From: Acidiplasma aeolicum
GTDB taxonomy: Archaea > Thermoplasmatota > Thermoplasmata > Thermoplasmatales > Thermoplasmataceae
Assembly: GCF_001402945.1 (NCBI RefSeq)
Contig: NZ_LKBG01000242.1
Location: forward strand, 1 to 37,571
Direction: 5' to 3'
Length of the DNA: 37,571 nucleotides
Shown: positions 12,853 through 21,972 of the stretch, one piece after another
Layout: every line of letters starts with the position of its first letter
How positions within the stretch are numbered: position 1 is the stretch's first letter
Notes under the pieces: generated by a model
Told to the model about the DNA's origin: nothing
The model's database searches: none
What the model saw: only the letters and a program-made list of their open reading frames with translations
Translations under genes and position numbers: made by a program

Positions 12853-13617
12853 ATGCCTAGGGATATCCCGGATACAGGCGACCTTGTGGTTGTCACTGTA
12901 AAGGAAGTTAAAAACTACGGGGCAATTGTTGATCTGGATGAATATCCCGGTGTATCAGGTTTTGTCCATATTACAGAGGTTGCCACAGGCTGGATAAAGC
13001 ATATTAAGGATTATTTACGGGTTAATCAGAGGACAGTATGCAAGGTTCTAAACGTTGACCCATCAAGAAATCATGTAGATCTTTCCTTAAAGCGTGTAAA
13101 CGAACATCAAAAAAGGGAAAAAATAGAGGAATGGAAAAACGAACAGAAGGCTCATAAACTTTTAGACATGCTTTTTGAGGAGGAAAATATTAATGAAAGC
13201 AAGGAAAGGGAGGATATAGAGGATTTATTATTAACAGAATATGGAACACTTTACTCTGCTTTCTTTGAGGCCGCATCAAGCAAGGATTTTTTAAAAGATA
13301 AGGATTTAAAATGGAAAGATTCTCTTATTAAAATAGCAAAGGAAAATATAGCAATACCCACGGTAAAAATTGGTGGTTATCTGGAAATGTATTCCCTGGC
13401 ACCCAATGGAATTGAAACAATAAAAAATGTTTTAACCGATGACCTTATAGATGATAAGGATGTGCAGATTACATATATTGGTGCACCAAGGTATAAAATA
13501 ACAGTAATAGACGAAGATTATAAGTCCGCAGAGGAAAAGTTAAAAAATGTAATTAATGTTATAGAAACCAAAAGCAAAAAAAATAACGTTTCATTTGAAT
13601 TTAATAGAGAGGAATAA
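12853..13617 (+). CDS. eif2a: Translation initiation factor aIF2, alpha subunit
   Basis: A 254-residue protein of normal length. An N-terminal S1 beta-barrel (about 8-85, with GAIVDLDEYPGVSGFVHITE) is followed by a helical domain (about 90-175) and a C-terminal alpha/beta domain (about 180-254) that contacts the gamma subunit. With aIF2-beta and gamma it carries initiator Met-tRNA to the small subunit. GAGGTG lies seven bases before the ATG, nine bases after rps27e. The serine site used in eukaryotic regulation is not evident. Confidence 0.95.
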   Translation: MPRDIPDTGDLVVVTVKEVKNYGAIVDLDEYPGVSGFVHITEVATGWIKHIKDYLRVNQRTVCKVLNVDPSRNHVDLSLKRVNEHQKREKIEEWKNEQKAHKLLDMLFEEENINESKEREDIEDLLLTEYGTLYSAFFEAASSKDFLKDKDLKWKDSLIKIAKENIAIPTVKIGGYLEMYSLAPNGIETIKNVLTDDLIDDKDVQITYIGAPRYKITVIDEDYKSAEEKLKNVINVIETKSKKNNVSFEFNREE

Positions 13618-13623
13618 ATTATA

Positions 13624-13803
13624 ATGAAAACATTAATTAGGAAATGCAGGAAATGCAATATTTATACACTTGAGGAAATATGCCCTAAATGTGGTGGAAG
13701 TACCGAAATGGCAATACCCATGAAATATTCTCCTGCTGATAAATTTCAAAAGTACAGAATTAAATTGAAGGAAAGTGATGATGATGGAAAAAATAATATT
13801 TAA
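13624..13803 (+). CDS. nop10: H/ACA RNP protein Nop10
   Basis: A 59-residue protein. The zinc-binding motif runs C8-x-x-C11 (KCRKC) to C20-P-K-C23 (ICPKCGG), followed by the KYSPADKFQKYR segment, which is the Nop10 signature. It binds Cbf5 and guides RNA in box H/ACA pseudouridylation complexes. It sits at its standard place between aIF2-alpha and PAC2, starts six bases after the former, and overlaps the start of the latter by about 20 bp. Confidence 0.95.
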   Translation: MKTLIRKCRKCNIYTLEEICPKCGGSTEMAIPMKYSPADKFQKYRIKLKESDDDGKNNI

Positions 13804-14536
13804 AAAATATGAGGAGCCAGAACTTGAAAATCCCATCCTTGTTAGCGGTTTGCCTGGTATTGGCAACGTTGGAAAGATTACTGCAGATTATTTTATAGAA
13901 AAATTAAAAATGAAGAAAATGGCGGACATATTTTCAGAATATCTGCCACCTCAGGTTTTTATTTTTGACAATAAAATACACCTTGTTAGGGACTCAATAT
14001 ATTATAAAAAAACCGGGAAAAAGAATGATTTAATTGTTATTGCGGGTGATTTTCAGGGAACGACACAGGAAGGCCAGTATGAACTTTCATATGAAATACT
14101 AAATTATCTTAATAAATATAATATCTCAAGGATATATACCCTTGGTGGATATAGCATAGGCAAGATAGTTGAAAAGCCAAAGGTGCTCGGGGCGGTAAGT
14201 GATAAAAAACTTGTTAAACCACTTGAAAAAGCCGGTGTATCATTTCCATCAGGTGAACCCAGTGGCGGAATAGTTGGTTCTGCAGCACTAATACTTGGCA
14301 TTGGCAAGGAAATGTTTTCAATAGACGGCGCATGTCTTATGGGCGAGACCTCTGGTTATTTTGCGGATCCAAAGGGTGCAAGGGAAATTATAATGGTTTT
14401 ATCGAAGATCCTGAGAAGCAAAATTGATCTTAAGGATATAGATGAAAAGGCAAGGCAGATTGAGGAAATTACAGAGAAAATGAAGGAAGAATCCAAAAAT
14501 AAAAATTCACGGGAGGATCTTAACTACTTTGGATAA
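13781..14536 (+). CDS. PAC2-family protein (proteasome assembly chaperone homologue)
   Basis: About 251 residues of the COG2047/PAC2 family. It has the N-terminal ILVSGLPGIGNVGKITADY strand-turn and the YSIGK and SGGIVGSAALILG segments that mark these ATP-independent chaperone homologues. A Lys/Glu-rich helical tail closes the protein. Four start codons lie in a row (GTG 13775, ATG 13778, 13781, 13784) after AAGGA at 13768-13772; 13781 has the best spacing. The conserved link to ribosomal and Nop10 genes argues for a role near ribosome or proteasome assembly. The exact function in archaea is not settled. Confidence 0.9.
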   Translation: MMEKIIFKKYEEPELENPILVSGLPGIGNVGKITADYFIEKLKMKKMADIFSEYLPPQVFIFDNKIHLVRDSIYYKKTGKKNDLIVIAGDFQGTTQEGQYELSYEILNYLNKYNISRIYTLGGYSIGKIVEKPKVLGAVSDKKLVKPLEKAGVSFPSGEPSGGIVGSAALILGIGKEMFSIDGACLMGETSGYFADPKGAREIIMVLSKILRSKIDLKDIDEKARQIEEITEKMKEESKNKNSREDLNYFG

Positions 14537-14650
14537 AAATATATATTTTATTCATACAGTAACCATTTTTTATAAAAGCAGTTTTGATTCAAATTTAAGT
14601 TTCACGGTTAAAGGTTAAATTATTAAAATAGTTTTTAATTGAGTATATAT

Positions 14651-15262
14651 ATGAAACCCGAAATTATTAAGAGGCAGGGTTTAAGGAAGGTTTGCAAGCT
14701 TGCAGAGAGATCTGAGGGTGAAAAGAAAGAAATATTCTCTGCAGCCATAAAACTTTTTAGGATGTTTGATGATATCGAGTGCATTAAAATATATAATGAG
14801 GATAATGATGTTATCTTTAAGGTAAGACTTGCAGATAACGATTACCGATATGTCAAAATAGTCTTTGTAAATAATGATAGTTTTGACTTAATTAACCTTG
14901 ATTTTTCACAGAGAAGAATTGGCAGAACCAATCTTTTTAATGAGATAATAAAATCCATACAGCAGTCACAATCAATTGATAGGCAGACAAGAATAGAAAT
15001 CTTAAATTATATAGATTTTAAAAGGAACAGAAAAAAACTGATATGGATGCTTGCTGATACCGCATTTGATACCTATTACATTTTAACTGAAAATATGATA
15101 AAGGATTTAATACTTGAGGATATTGAATACAACTTTATAAAAAATAACAATCAGGAAAACTATTCATGTTCCATACCAAAATTTATTATACACAAATACT
15201 GGACAAACATGCTTATAAGAAGGAGGAAATCAGATTATGAACTCTGGAAAAATATACTATGA
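14651..15262 (+). CDS. Unknown protein, probably lineage-specific
   Basis: A 203-residue soluble protein from ATG 14651 (a TTG four codons earlier is possible). It is mixed alpha/beta and rich in Ile, Asn, Lys and Asp, with a helical C-terminal half containing many basic residues (RRRKSDYELWKNIL at the end). It has no cysteine motif, nucleotide-binding loop or membrane segment. I recognise no family. It converges on the AAA-associated gene, overlapping it by six bases. Confidence 0.75.
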   Translation: MKPEIIKRQGLRKVCKLAERSEGEKKEIFSAAIKLFRMFDDIECIKIYNEDNDVIFKVRLADNDYRYVKIVFVNNDSFDLINLDFSQRRIGRTNLFNEIIKSIQQSQSIDRQTRIEILNYIDFKRNRKKLIWMLADTAFDTYYILTENMIKDLILEDIEYNFIKNNNQENYSCSIPKFIIHKYWTNMLIRRRKSDYELWKNIL

Positions 15263-15745
15263 TTGATCCTGTGTGTTTACCTCAAAACCATCATCTGTTT
15301 TTTTAAGAAGGCGTGAATAAACACCCCATTCTATTAAAATTACCTCCAGATCATGTAAACCATCCGGATTATTGAATGTCTGAACACCATTATCCTTCAA
15401 TTTTTCAAGTATATCGTCCAGGCTAAATGATTTTAATTCAATTGCAGTTTTGAAAGGTTCTATATCCCTTAATGAATTGTTTATTATTTTTTTCCTCTGA
15501 ATCATGCCGGATTTTATGTATTCCCTACCCTTATCTGAAATATTTATATCCCCAGATTCAACGGCAACAAGCCCCAATCTTTCAGCGGTGTATACTATGG
15601 GCATTAAATCATCAATATCAACTTCCATTTCCTTCTCCAGCTTGTACAGATCAGTTTTTCCGTTAAATATATTGTTTAAAACATATAAAAGTCCAACCAG
15701 ATCAGCAATTCTAGCATCAGGATCAATAACATCCATAATTACCAT
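15257..15745 (-). CDS. Stand-alone AAA-associated domain protein of the ABC transporter
   Basis: A 162-residue protein matching the AAA-associated domain (COG4754). In many nitrate/sulfonate-type transporters that domain is fused to the C-terminus of the ATPase. The pattern of DPDARIADLVGLLYVL..., KLEKEMEVDIDDLMPIV and LGLVAVESGDINISDKGREY is the family core, a winged-helix-like fold. Here it is a separate gene, third in a minus-strand run after the ATPase and the permease. A regulatory or assembly role for that transporter is the natural reading. ATG 15745 or the Met three codons on could be the start. Confidence 0.8.
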   Translation of the reverse strand: MVIMDVIDPDARIADLVGLLYVLNNIFNGKTDLYKLEKEMEVDIDDLMPIVYTAERLGLVAVESGDINISDKGREYIKSGMIQRKKIINNSLRDIEPFKTAIELKSFSLDDILEKLKDNGVQTFNNPDGLHDLEVILIEWGVYSRLLKKTDDGFEVNTQDQS

Positions 15746-15800
15746 ATAACATTTTTATTTATAATATTAATGACACAATAAAAATAAATTATTTAAAAAA

Positions 15801-17423
15801 TTATGCAGCATAAACACCCTCTTCTGCCACGTATTTTTTCTGTGCCAGATCCATCATTTTCCTTGTAAATACAACAGAATATATTGCCACTATTATACCG
15901 AATATAAATGAACCCCATGCCGCAAGTGCTATATTTCCTGTACCTGTTGCAACATCTATTGTTTTCATTAATCCCTCATGGACATACAGTGAATGAGTAC
16001 CATATATATGGGGCCAGTATTCACCTATCATAAGACCTCCCCACGCACTGTTTATTGTGGATGAGATTCCACTTATCATGTATGGAAATGTTGATGGTAT
16101 GATAACCTTCCTCATCTTTTTAAAATAGCCAAGTTTTAGGTTCCTTGTTATTTCCCAGTATTCTGCTGGCATTGCCTTTACCCCCATCCAGAATGAGTAA
16201 AATACATAATAAAACGTGCTTACAAATCCAAGGAAAAGTACATAAAGTTCATTTGCAGTACCACCAAAAACGCTGAACATAAAAGGTTCTGTTGCTATAA
16301 ATATAAATGGGAAATATATTGGTGCAGGATAGGCACTTAATGTCTGTATTAATGGGATTCCAACAAGCTCCGCATGCTTATTGACTGCAAGATAGTATCC
16401 TAGAAATATGGCTATAGCCATGGATACAAGCAATATTGTTAATACCCTTAAATAGTCAAATCCAAGGCCTGTGAGGAGCATCTTTGTTTTTGAGAATAAA
16501 TACATCCATTCATTATATTTTACCGATATTATGGTTGAAACAGCAGCATATAATATTAATATTAAAAGAAAAATTCCTGCGGCTGCATATATATATTTTA
16601 AATATTTCTGTTTTTTGACCTTTTTCTCATATGTTTCCTCATGGCTCTCATTTTCCCTGTATTTATAATATCTGGACAGTCTGGAGAATGGGTTCTTTGA
16701 TATCACTGCAAAGACCCTTGCTGTTTCCCTGAGATTAATCCTGCCACGTTTTAAAACAGGTGCATCATTATCCAGTGTGTATCTGCTAACAGCATATTTT
16801 GAGAACTCCCTGAGAATTAGAATAATGGCCACAATAATAATACCTAGAATTAAAAGAGACATCTCTATTAAAAATGTATTGCCATCTGCAACAAATGTAT
16901 CAAGCACAGACCCTATGCCGAATGTCTGGTATGTATGTATTCCAACCTCAAATACCTCACTTACTGTTATGTAAAAAAATCCATCAGAAACACTTGGAAA
17001 TAAATTGGCTGCTATTCTTGGTATCGAAAATGGTATGTAAAGCGTTCTTAATTTTCCAAATAACTTATATTTAGAATTCTCAACAACCTCAACCATTTCT
17101 CGTGGAACTGTTTTAAATGCCTGGTATTCCCCCATCCATATATTCCATACAACTGCAGTGAAAACCAGAAAATCTGCAGCCATTTCAACACCAAGTGGCC
17201 CTCCAACCCGGTCTATGAATATAATAAGAACAACAGGGAAAAATGTTATTACCGGTACCGATTCAAAAATCTCTATTAAAATTATGTATGTATTCTCAAA
17301 AAACTTTGATTTTATGGATGCATAGGCCAGAAACCAGCCTGTTAATATTGATATTAATATCAGGCCTATTACCCGTCCCGCTGTGGCCATTACCGCCAGA
17401 ATTATCAGCACTATCTGATTCAT
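15801..17423 (-). CDS. ABC transporter permease, two permease domains fused (NitT/TauT type)
   Basis: A 540-residue membrane protein with two copies of the binding-protein-dependent permease domain, about 1-215 and 285-535. Each has five to six helices and an EAA loop: MVEVVENSKYKLFGKLRTLY in the first half, YWEITRNLKLGYFKKMRKVI in the second. A charged linker (ESHEETYEKKVKKQK) joins them. Such a fused chain supplies the whole membrane channel for one ATPase dimer. The family imports nitrate, sulfonates, taurine or similar small anions; the substrate is not given by the sequence. No substrate-binding protein gene is nearby. Start is nine bases after the ATPase stop. Confidence 0.88.
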   Translation of the reverse strand: MNQIVLIILAVMATAGRVIGLILISILTGWFLAYASIKSKFFENTYIILIEIFESVPVITFFPVVLIIFIDRVGGPLGVEMAADFLVFTAVVWNIWMGEYQAFKTVPREMVEVVENSKYKLFGKLRTLYIPFSIPRIAANLFPSVSDGFFYITVSEVFEVGIHTYQTFGIGSVLDTFVADGNTFLIEMSLLILGIIIVAIILILREFSKYAVSRYTLDNDAPVLKRGRINLRETARVFAVISKNPFSRLSRYYKYRENESHEETYEKKVKKQKYLKYIYAAAGIFLLILILYAAVSTIISVKYNEWMYLFSKTKMLLTGLGFDYLRVLTILLVSMAIAIFLGYYLAVNKHAELVGIPLIQTLSAYPAPIYFPFIFIATEPFMFSVFGGTANELYVLFLGFVSTFYYVFYSFWMGVKAMPAEYWEITRNLKLGYFKKMRKVIIPSTFPYMISGISSTINSAWGGLMIGEYWPHIYGTHSLYVHEGLMKTIDVATGTGNIALAAWGSFIFGIIVAIYSVVFTRKMMDLAQKKYVAEEGVYAA

Positions 17424-17432
17424 TATTACCCC

Positions 17433-18224
17433 TCATTCTCTTTTCCTCGGTGGCGTTAAATAACTGTATAGCATGTCAAGATTTGCATTAAAATCATCAT
17501 TTCTAGGGTTTCTGGGTCTTGGCATATTTACATCAACCTTTCCTACCACTGTGGCAGGAATATTATTAAGTATGTATATAACATCGGCGAGCTCAAGAAC
17601 CTCTGTAAGGTTGTGTGAAACCATTATAACTGATTTAAGTGGTGTTTCACCACTAAATAATATATTGTATATATCCTGGCGCAACCCCTCGGCGGTAAGC
17701 TCATCCAGATGGGCAAATGGCTCATCCATTAAAAATATGTAGGGGTCCGCGGCAAAGGCACGTGCTATTGCAACCCTCTGCCTCATACCACCGCTCATCT
17801 CCTTTGGATAAAGGTCCTCAAAACCCTCAAGGCCGACCCTGGCCAGGGCCTCCCTTGCCTTTTCCTCCATTTTTTCCCGGTCCATGTTCTTGGTCTTCAT
17901 GGAAAGCATTACATTCTCCTCTGCCGTCATCCATGGAAATGTTACAATGGATTGATGTATAAGGGCAACCTCCGGGGTTGGTTCGTGCAAAACCCTGCCC
18001 ATCAATCTGACCTCACCCCTATCGGGTTTTAAAAAACCGCCAAGAATCCTTAAAAGTGTTGATTTGCCAATACCTGATGGTCCAATAATGGCCACAAATT
18101 TACCACTATCCGCCTCTATGTTTATATTTTCAAATACCTTGTAGCCATTATCATATGAAAAGTCTATGTTTACCGCCTCAAGTACCACCTGGCTGACGCC
18201 CTCATTACCTACCTGTGCCTCCAT
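17433..18224 (-). CDS. ABC transporter ATP-binding protein (NitT/TauT type)
   Basis: A 263-residue ATPase. Walker A GPSGIGKST is at 48-56, the Q-loop IHQSIVTFPWMT near 90-100, signature SGGMRQR at 144-150, Walker B IFLMDEPFAHLDE at 163-175, and H-loop VSHN near 207. The Q-loop sequence with FPWMT is typical of the nitrate/sulfonate/taurine branch. It energises the fused permease encoded just downstream, and is first of three minus-strand genes. It lacks the C-terminal AAA-associated extension, which is encoded separately at 15257-15745. Confidence 0.92.
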   Translation of the reverse strand: MEAQVGNEGVSQVVLEAVNIDFSYDNGYKVFENINIEADSGKFVAIIGPSGIGKSTLLRILGGFLKPDRGEVRLMGRVLHEPTPEVALIHQSIVTFPWMTAEENVMLSMKTKNMDREKMEEKAREALARVGLEGFEDLYPKEMSGGMRQRVAIARAFAADPYIFLMDEPFAHLDELTAEGLRQDIYNILFSGETPLKSVIMVSHNLTEVLELADVIYILNNIPATVVGKVDVNMPRPRNPRNDDFNANLDMLYSYLTPPRKRE

Positions 18225-18448
18225 TATGAATCACCCCAGTGAAAATATCCCCGATCATAATGGCGTCGATTTTGATTTAATTATGATTTCTAATGCTATT
18301 TTTTATCACGAGGCTATCTCCCTTTCCATATTTTAATATTCTATATAATATTATCCTAGCCTTATAATAGTCTATTTATTGATTTAATTTAATATTTTTA
18401 TCTTCTAATTATTAAGTAGAATTATAAACAAAAAAGTAATTAGTATGC

Positions 18449-18901
18449 ATGCCAGGAAGAATAGAAAAGGCCATGAATTTGGCCGGTAATTTAAAGGCAC
18501 TGAACGAACTTTTCTCTGCAGATAAGGTTTTTTCATATCTTGGCCTGGAAATAACCAAAGTTGAAGAGGGCCACTGTGAAATGTCCATGCCATATTCAGA
18601 AAGGATAACACGGGCAGGCATGGTATTAAATGGTGGGATGATGATGGCTGCAGCAGACTTTATAGGTGGGCTTACAGCAATGACGGTAAACAATGGTTCT
18701 GATCAGGTCACTCAGGAACTTAAAATCAATTTTTTAAATCCAATGCACAGGGGTCCTTTCAGGCTTGTTTCCGATGTAATTAAGGCCGGTCATAAATCCG
18801 TTGTTATTGAGATAAAACTTTACGATGCCGATGGCACAATGGGAATTATAGGGCTGGGTACATGGTACATAATTCATGATAGAATTATCAAAAAGGATTA
18901 A
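18449..18901 (+). CDS. PaaI-type hotdog-fold thioesterase
   Basis: A 150-residue single hotdog domain. The central helix motif reads GMVLNGGMMMAAADFIGGLTA, matching the HGG...D pattern of PaaI-like acyl-CoA thioesterases, with Asn in place of the usual His. The strands TQELKINFLNPMHRGPFRLV and KSVVIEIKLYDADGTMGIIGLGTWYI complete the fold. It probably hydrolyses an aryl- or acyl-CoA. The start at 18449 is favoured by AATTATAAAC (18420-18429) as TATA box; another ATG lies four bases upstream in a different frame. Confidence 0.85.
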   Translation: MPGRIEKAMNLAGNLKALNELFSADKVFSYLGLEITKVEEGHCEMSMPYSERITRAGMVLNGGMMMAAADFIGGLTAMTVNNGSDQVTQELKINFLNPMHRGPFRLVSDVIKAGHKSVVIEIKLYDADGTMGIIGLGTWYIIHDRIIKKD

Positions 18902-18946
18902 TTTGAACATTAATAAAATAGTTATATAATAATATAATTTATTATA

Positions 18947-19321
18947 ATGAAGGGGCTTGAAATTGCATTTCAGCTTAACAATGAAAAGGATTTTGATGTT
19001 GTTCCAGCCCTGGCCAATTTAACCGGGAATTATTTTAAAAACGAGGAAAAAATGGACATAACATGGAGAATATTTCATGTAACCCTTGGGGATCAAAAAT
19101 ATTTCAGGGTGCTTTACAGGGGTGATAAGATAAATGATTTTCATCCTGAAATTAAAAAGAAAATCCGCGAATATTTCGATAAACTGGCACATTTAAACTT
19201 TGAACAGCTTATGGAATTATATAATAAATCTAAGGAATCAAATGGTTTTAATATAATTAATATCAAGGAAATAACAGAGGAATATGATTTATGGCAGGAC
19301 AAACTCTGGAATTATATATAA
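18947..19321 (+). CDS. Unknown protein
   Basis: A 124-residue soluble protein. The N-terminal half looks alpha/beta (ITWRIFHVTLGDQKYFRVLY), the C-terminal half helical and charged, ending with aromatic residues (EEYDLWQDKLWNYI). No motif I can name. The stop abuts the convergent Bax1 gene. A TATA-like run lies upstream, so it is probably transcribed alone. Confidence 0.7.
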   Translation: MKGLEIAFQLNNEKDFDVVPALANLTGNYFKNEEKMDITWRIFHVTLGDQKYFRVLYRGDKINDFHPEIKKKIREYFDKLAHLNFEQLMELYNKSKESNGFNIINIKEITEEYDLWQDKLWNYI

Positions 19322-20629
19322 TTATTTTTTTACTATAATAAGGTCAAGTCCCCTCCATTTCAATTTGTATCCAAGTGCTGGGAGGAGCCTTTCGGGTATA
19401 AGCCCCTCGGATTCTATATAATTGATGATCTTTTCTGTATCCGGATACAATTTCTCTATATTTTTCTTTATTTCATTTATTGAATATTCATCTATTTCCT
19501 TTTTAATTGAGATATTATTTGAATACTTTTCTTCAAGATACCTTTTTAATGCATTGTAATCTATATCATTGTAAAAGCAGATGCTACCGGGAATCATTTT
19601 TTCCTTATCCCTTAGAACATAGACGTTTTCCCAGTTAACATATTTTTTAACCTCATTTTCTGTCTTTGAGTCCTGCTTTAAATACCTGAGATTTGAAATA
19701 TTTATATATACATCCTTACCATCTATATTTATTATATAATCTGGAAAATATACATTATTTTTAATAATTAATGGTTCTGCCTTTTTTAAGAAACTGTATG
19801 ATGGTGTATCCTCATTTATTTTCCTGTCAGGCAAATAATAAGATACATTATCGCCTATTTTAAGCTTGTACACACTCTCACTTTTGTCATATTTATCCTT
19901 TATTTTTATATCTGCATCTATTGCCCATTTATCCATTTTGTATAATTTCTCAATAAGCATGGCAAACCTTGTACCATACCTTTCTGTATTTTCGAAAATT
20001 GATACTGGTCCGGTCACCGTTATAAAATTCAGATTTTCGCCATCTGTATGTGTTTCATAAAGAAGACCCAGCAGTTTAATGGACCTTAGTGCATAATTCC
20101 AGTCCGATGCCTCTGTTATCCTTAGTTCAGTGCATTTCATCAGTATTGTCTCTATCTGTTCAAGATTATATATTCTGGCTATCTGCCAAACATCATCGGT
20201 TTTAACAGCCCTTAAAACCTGTTCATTATCACGATCTGCATAGAGTCCAGAAATTATCTCATCGTATGTTAATCCGTACTTTTCCATTACATCTTTTAAA
20301 ATTTCAATCTTTTCCTCATAATCCAGGGGAGGTATCCTTGCAGCCTTAAAGACATCATACCTTAATTCAGGTGCATTTACAGAAACAGGCGGTTCAAAGA
20401 TTGAATTCCTGTAGATTACTGTTGAAATTGCCCTTATAATTTTATTATTTGAGGATTTTGCCTCAAGTTCCTTCAGATTTTTTTCTATTATCTCCTTTTT
20501 ATTTCCGATATTTTTTGTAAAAATATCCAGCACATTATCTATATAATCCGAATTTTCACCGGACAGGAAGATTGGAAATATTAAACCATTTTTAGTCTTC
20601 CTTGCTATCATCAATTCCGACGGGAACAC
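19322..20629 (-). CDS. bax1: Bax1-like nuclease partner of XPB (DUF790)
   Basis: A 435-residue protein of the DUF790/COG3372 family, known as Bax1, the endonuclease that binds archaeal XPB. The N-terminal PSELMIARKTKNGLIFPIFL matches the family start (PSDLLRVRR...), so I choose GTG 20629, which has GGAGGAG six bases upstream; the frame is open further, to 20686. The core VTGPVSIFENTERYGTRFAM is highly typical. In the nuclease part the FPDY strand is present, but the next strand reads VYINISNLRYL, with Asn where I expect the catalytic Glu, so activity is uncertain. It overlaps the XPB gene by 38 bp, indicating coupled synthesis. Confidence 0.88.
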   Translation of the reverse strand: MFPSELMIARKTKNGLIFPIFLSGENSDYIDNVLDIFTKNIGNKKEIIEKNLKELEAKSSNNKIIRAISTVIYRNSIFEPPVSVNAPELRYDVFKAARIPPLDYEEKIEILKDVMEKYGLTYDEIISGLYADRDNEQVLRAVKTDDVWQIARIYNLEQIETILMKCTELRITEASDWNYALRSIKLLGLLYETHTDGENLNFITVTGPVSIFENTERYGTRFAMLIEKLYKMDKWAIDADIKIKDKYDKSESVYKLKIGDNVSYYLPDRKINEDTPSYSFLKKAEPLIIKNNVYFPDYIINIDGKDVYINISNLRYLKQDSKTENEVKKYVNWENVYVLRDKEKMIPGSICFYNDIDYNALKRYLEEKYSNNISIKKEIDEYSINEIKKNIEKLYPDTEKIINYIESEGLIPERLLPALGYKLKWRGLDLIIVKK

Positions 20630-21932
20630 CCTTTCTCCTCCTTCTTGATGTGCCATATTCTGCAGTTCCTGCAGATATAAGCTCATATAAATAGCTTGAT
20701 TTACCCTCGGAGGGCCTTAAAATTCTTCCAAGCCTCTGCCTGAACTGTCTGGTACTGCCTGATCCGCTCATTATAATGGCTATGGATGCATCCGGAACGT
20801 CAACACCCTCATCCAGGATTCTGGATGTTGCCAGCACGGTAATCTCACCATTTTTAAACATTTCCAGATATTTTTTTCTCTCCCTTCCAGGTGTCATGTA
20901 TGTCATTGCAGGTACCAGAAATTCCTTTGAAATGGTATATGCCGTTGCAGTGTCCTCTGAAAAAATAATAATTTTTTCTCCGGCATGCTTACTTAATAAA
21001 TACCTTAAATATTCGATTTTCTTCTCAGCATTAAATGCTATCTCCCTGGCCCTTCTCCATGCAAGCAGGGCCTCGCGTCCCTCCTGGTTCCAGGATGTCA
21101 TTATAAAGTGTTCAAAGTCCATATTGCCATTTAACTTAATATCCCTTTTTCTTAGATATGAAATAAAGATATCATGATTTTTCTGATATTCTATTTCATC
21201 CTCCTCGCTTAATTCAATGGGAATTCGAACAATTTTATAATTTGATATAAAATCATTTAATTCCTCATATCCAAGCTCGAAAACCTTACCACCCATATAA
21301 GTTTCAAGGCTCTCATGCATTTTATCCGGCCTTTCATACGTTGCGGTTAATCCAAGCCTGTAGGGTGCGGCATACATCTTTGCTATCTGTATGTAGCTTT
21401 CAGATGCCATATGATGCACCTCATCAGCTATAATGAACTTAAATCTATTCCCAAGGGAGTCCGCCATTAAATATGCAGAATCGTATGTTGATACGCTAAT
21501 ATCCTTTACATCCCTCTCGCCACCGCCGACCTGGCCTATGTCAGTTTTTAAAAAATTTTTAAGCTTCTCCCTCCACTGCTGTATAAGCTCAATCGTTGGT
21601 GCTATAACAATTGTTGGTACCTTTAGCATTGTTATTGCATATATTCCAACTATGGTTTTCCCTGCAGCTGTGGGAAGCACTATTGTTCCAGAATAATTAT
21701 TTTTCCCCCAGAGTTCAAGAGATTTTTTTTGGTATGGCCTTAATGATATTTCTGATGATATATCAAGCTTTATGTCCTTAAAAACATTATCAGTAACATC
21801 AGGATATTTTCTTTTAATTTCAGCATATTTGTATGCAGGTGCCCTGTACATATTTATTCTTTTATCAAATACAAATATCTCAGGGTCGTTAAAATCTGAA
21901 ATTATTGTACCTGCCTTATAATTAATTTCCAT
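20592..21932 (-). CDS. xpb: XPB-type superfamily 2 helicase
   Basis: A 446-residue helicase. The N-terminal damage-recognition-like domain (1-55) leads into RPYQKKSL (Q-tip region), Walker A PTAAGKT (87-93) and DEVHH (170-174). It continues with motif III LGLTATYERPD, and in the second RecA domain EGVDVPDASIAI and QRLGRILRP (399-407). Length and motifs fit archaeal XPB, which unwinds or remodels DNA with Bax1 in repair. The Bax1 gene follows with an overlap, the arrangement seen across archaea. A basic tail (SRRRRKG) closes the protein. Confidence 0.94.
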   Translation of the reverse strand: MEINYKAGTIISDFNDPEIFVFDKRINMYRAPAYKYAEIKRKYPDVTDNVFKDIKLDISSEISLRPYQKKSLELWGKNNYSGTIVLPTAAGKTIVGIYAITMLKVPTIVIAPTIELIQQWREKLKNFLKTDIGQVGGGERDVKDISVSTYDSAYLMADSLGNRFKFIIADEVHHMASESYIQIAKMYAAPYRLGLTATYERPDKMHESLETYMGGKVFELGYEELNDFISNYKIVRIPIELSEEDEIEYQKNHDIFISYLRKRDIKLNGNMDFEHFIMTSWNQEGREALLAWRRAREIAFNAEKKIEYLRYLLSKHAGEKIIIFSEDTATAYTISKEFLVPAMTYMTPGRERKKYLEMFKNGEITVLATSRILDEGVDVPDASIAIIMSGSGSTRQFRQRLGRILRPSEGKSSYLYELISAGTAEYGTSRRRRKGVPVGIDDSKED

Positions 21933-21972
21933 TGCCTATTTATATTAAAATAGATTATAAATTTTATTAAAT

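Noticed and set aside
12710-12901. Frame overlapping rps27e and the aIF2-alpha start
   Set aside because: It is out of frame with two certain genes and its translation has no family resemblance.
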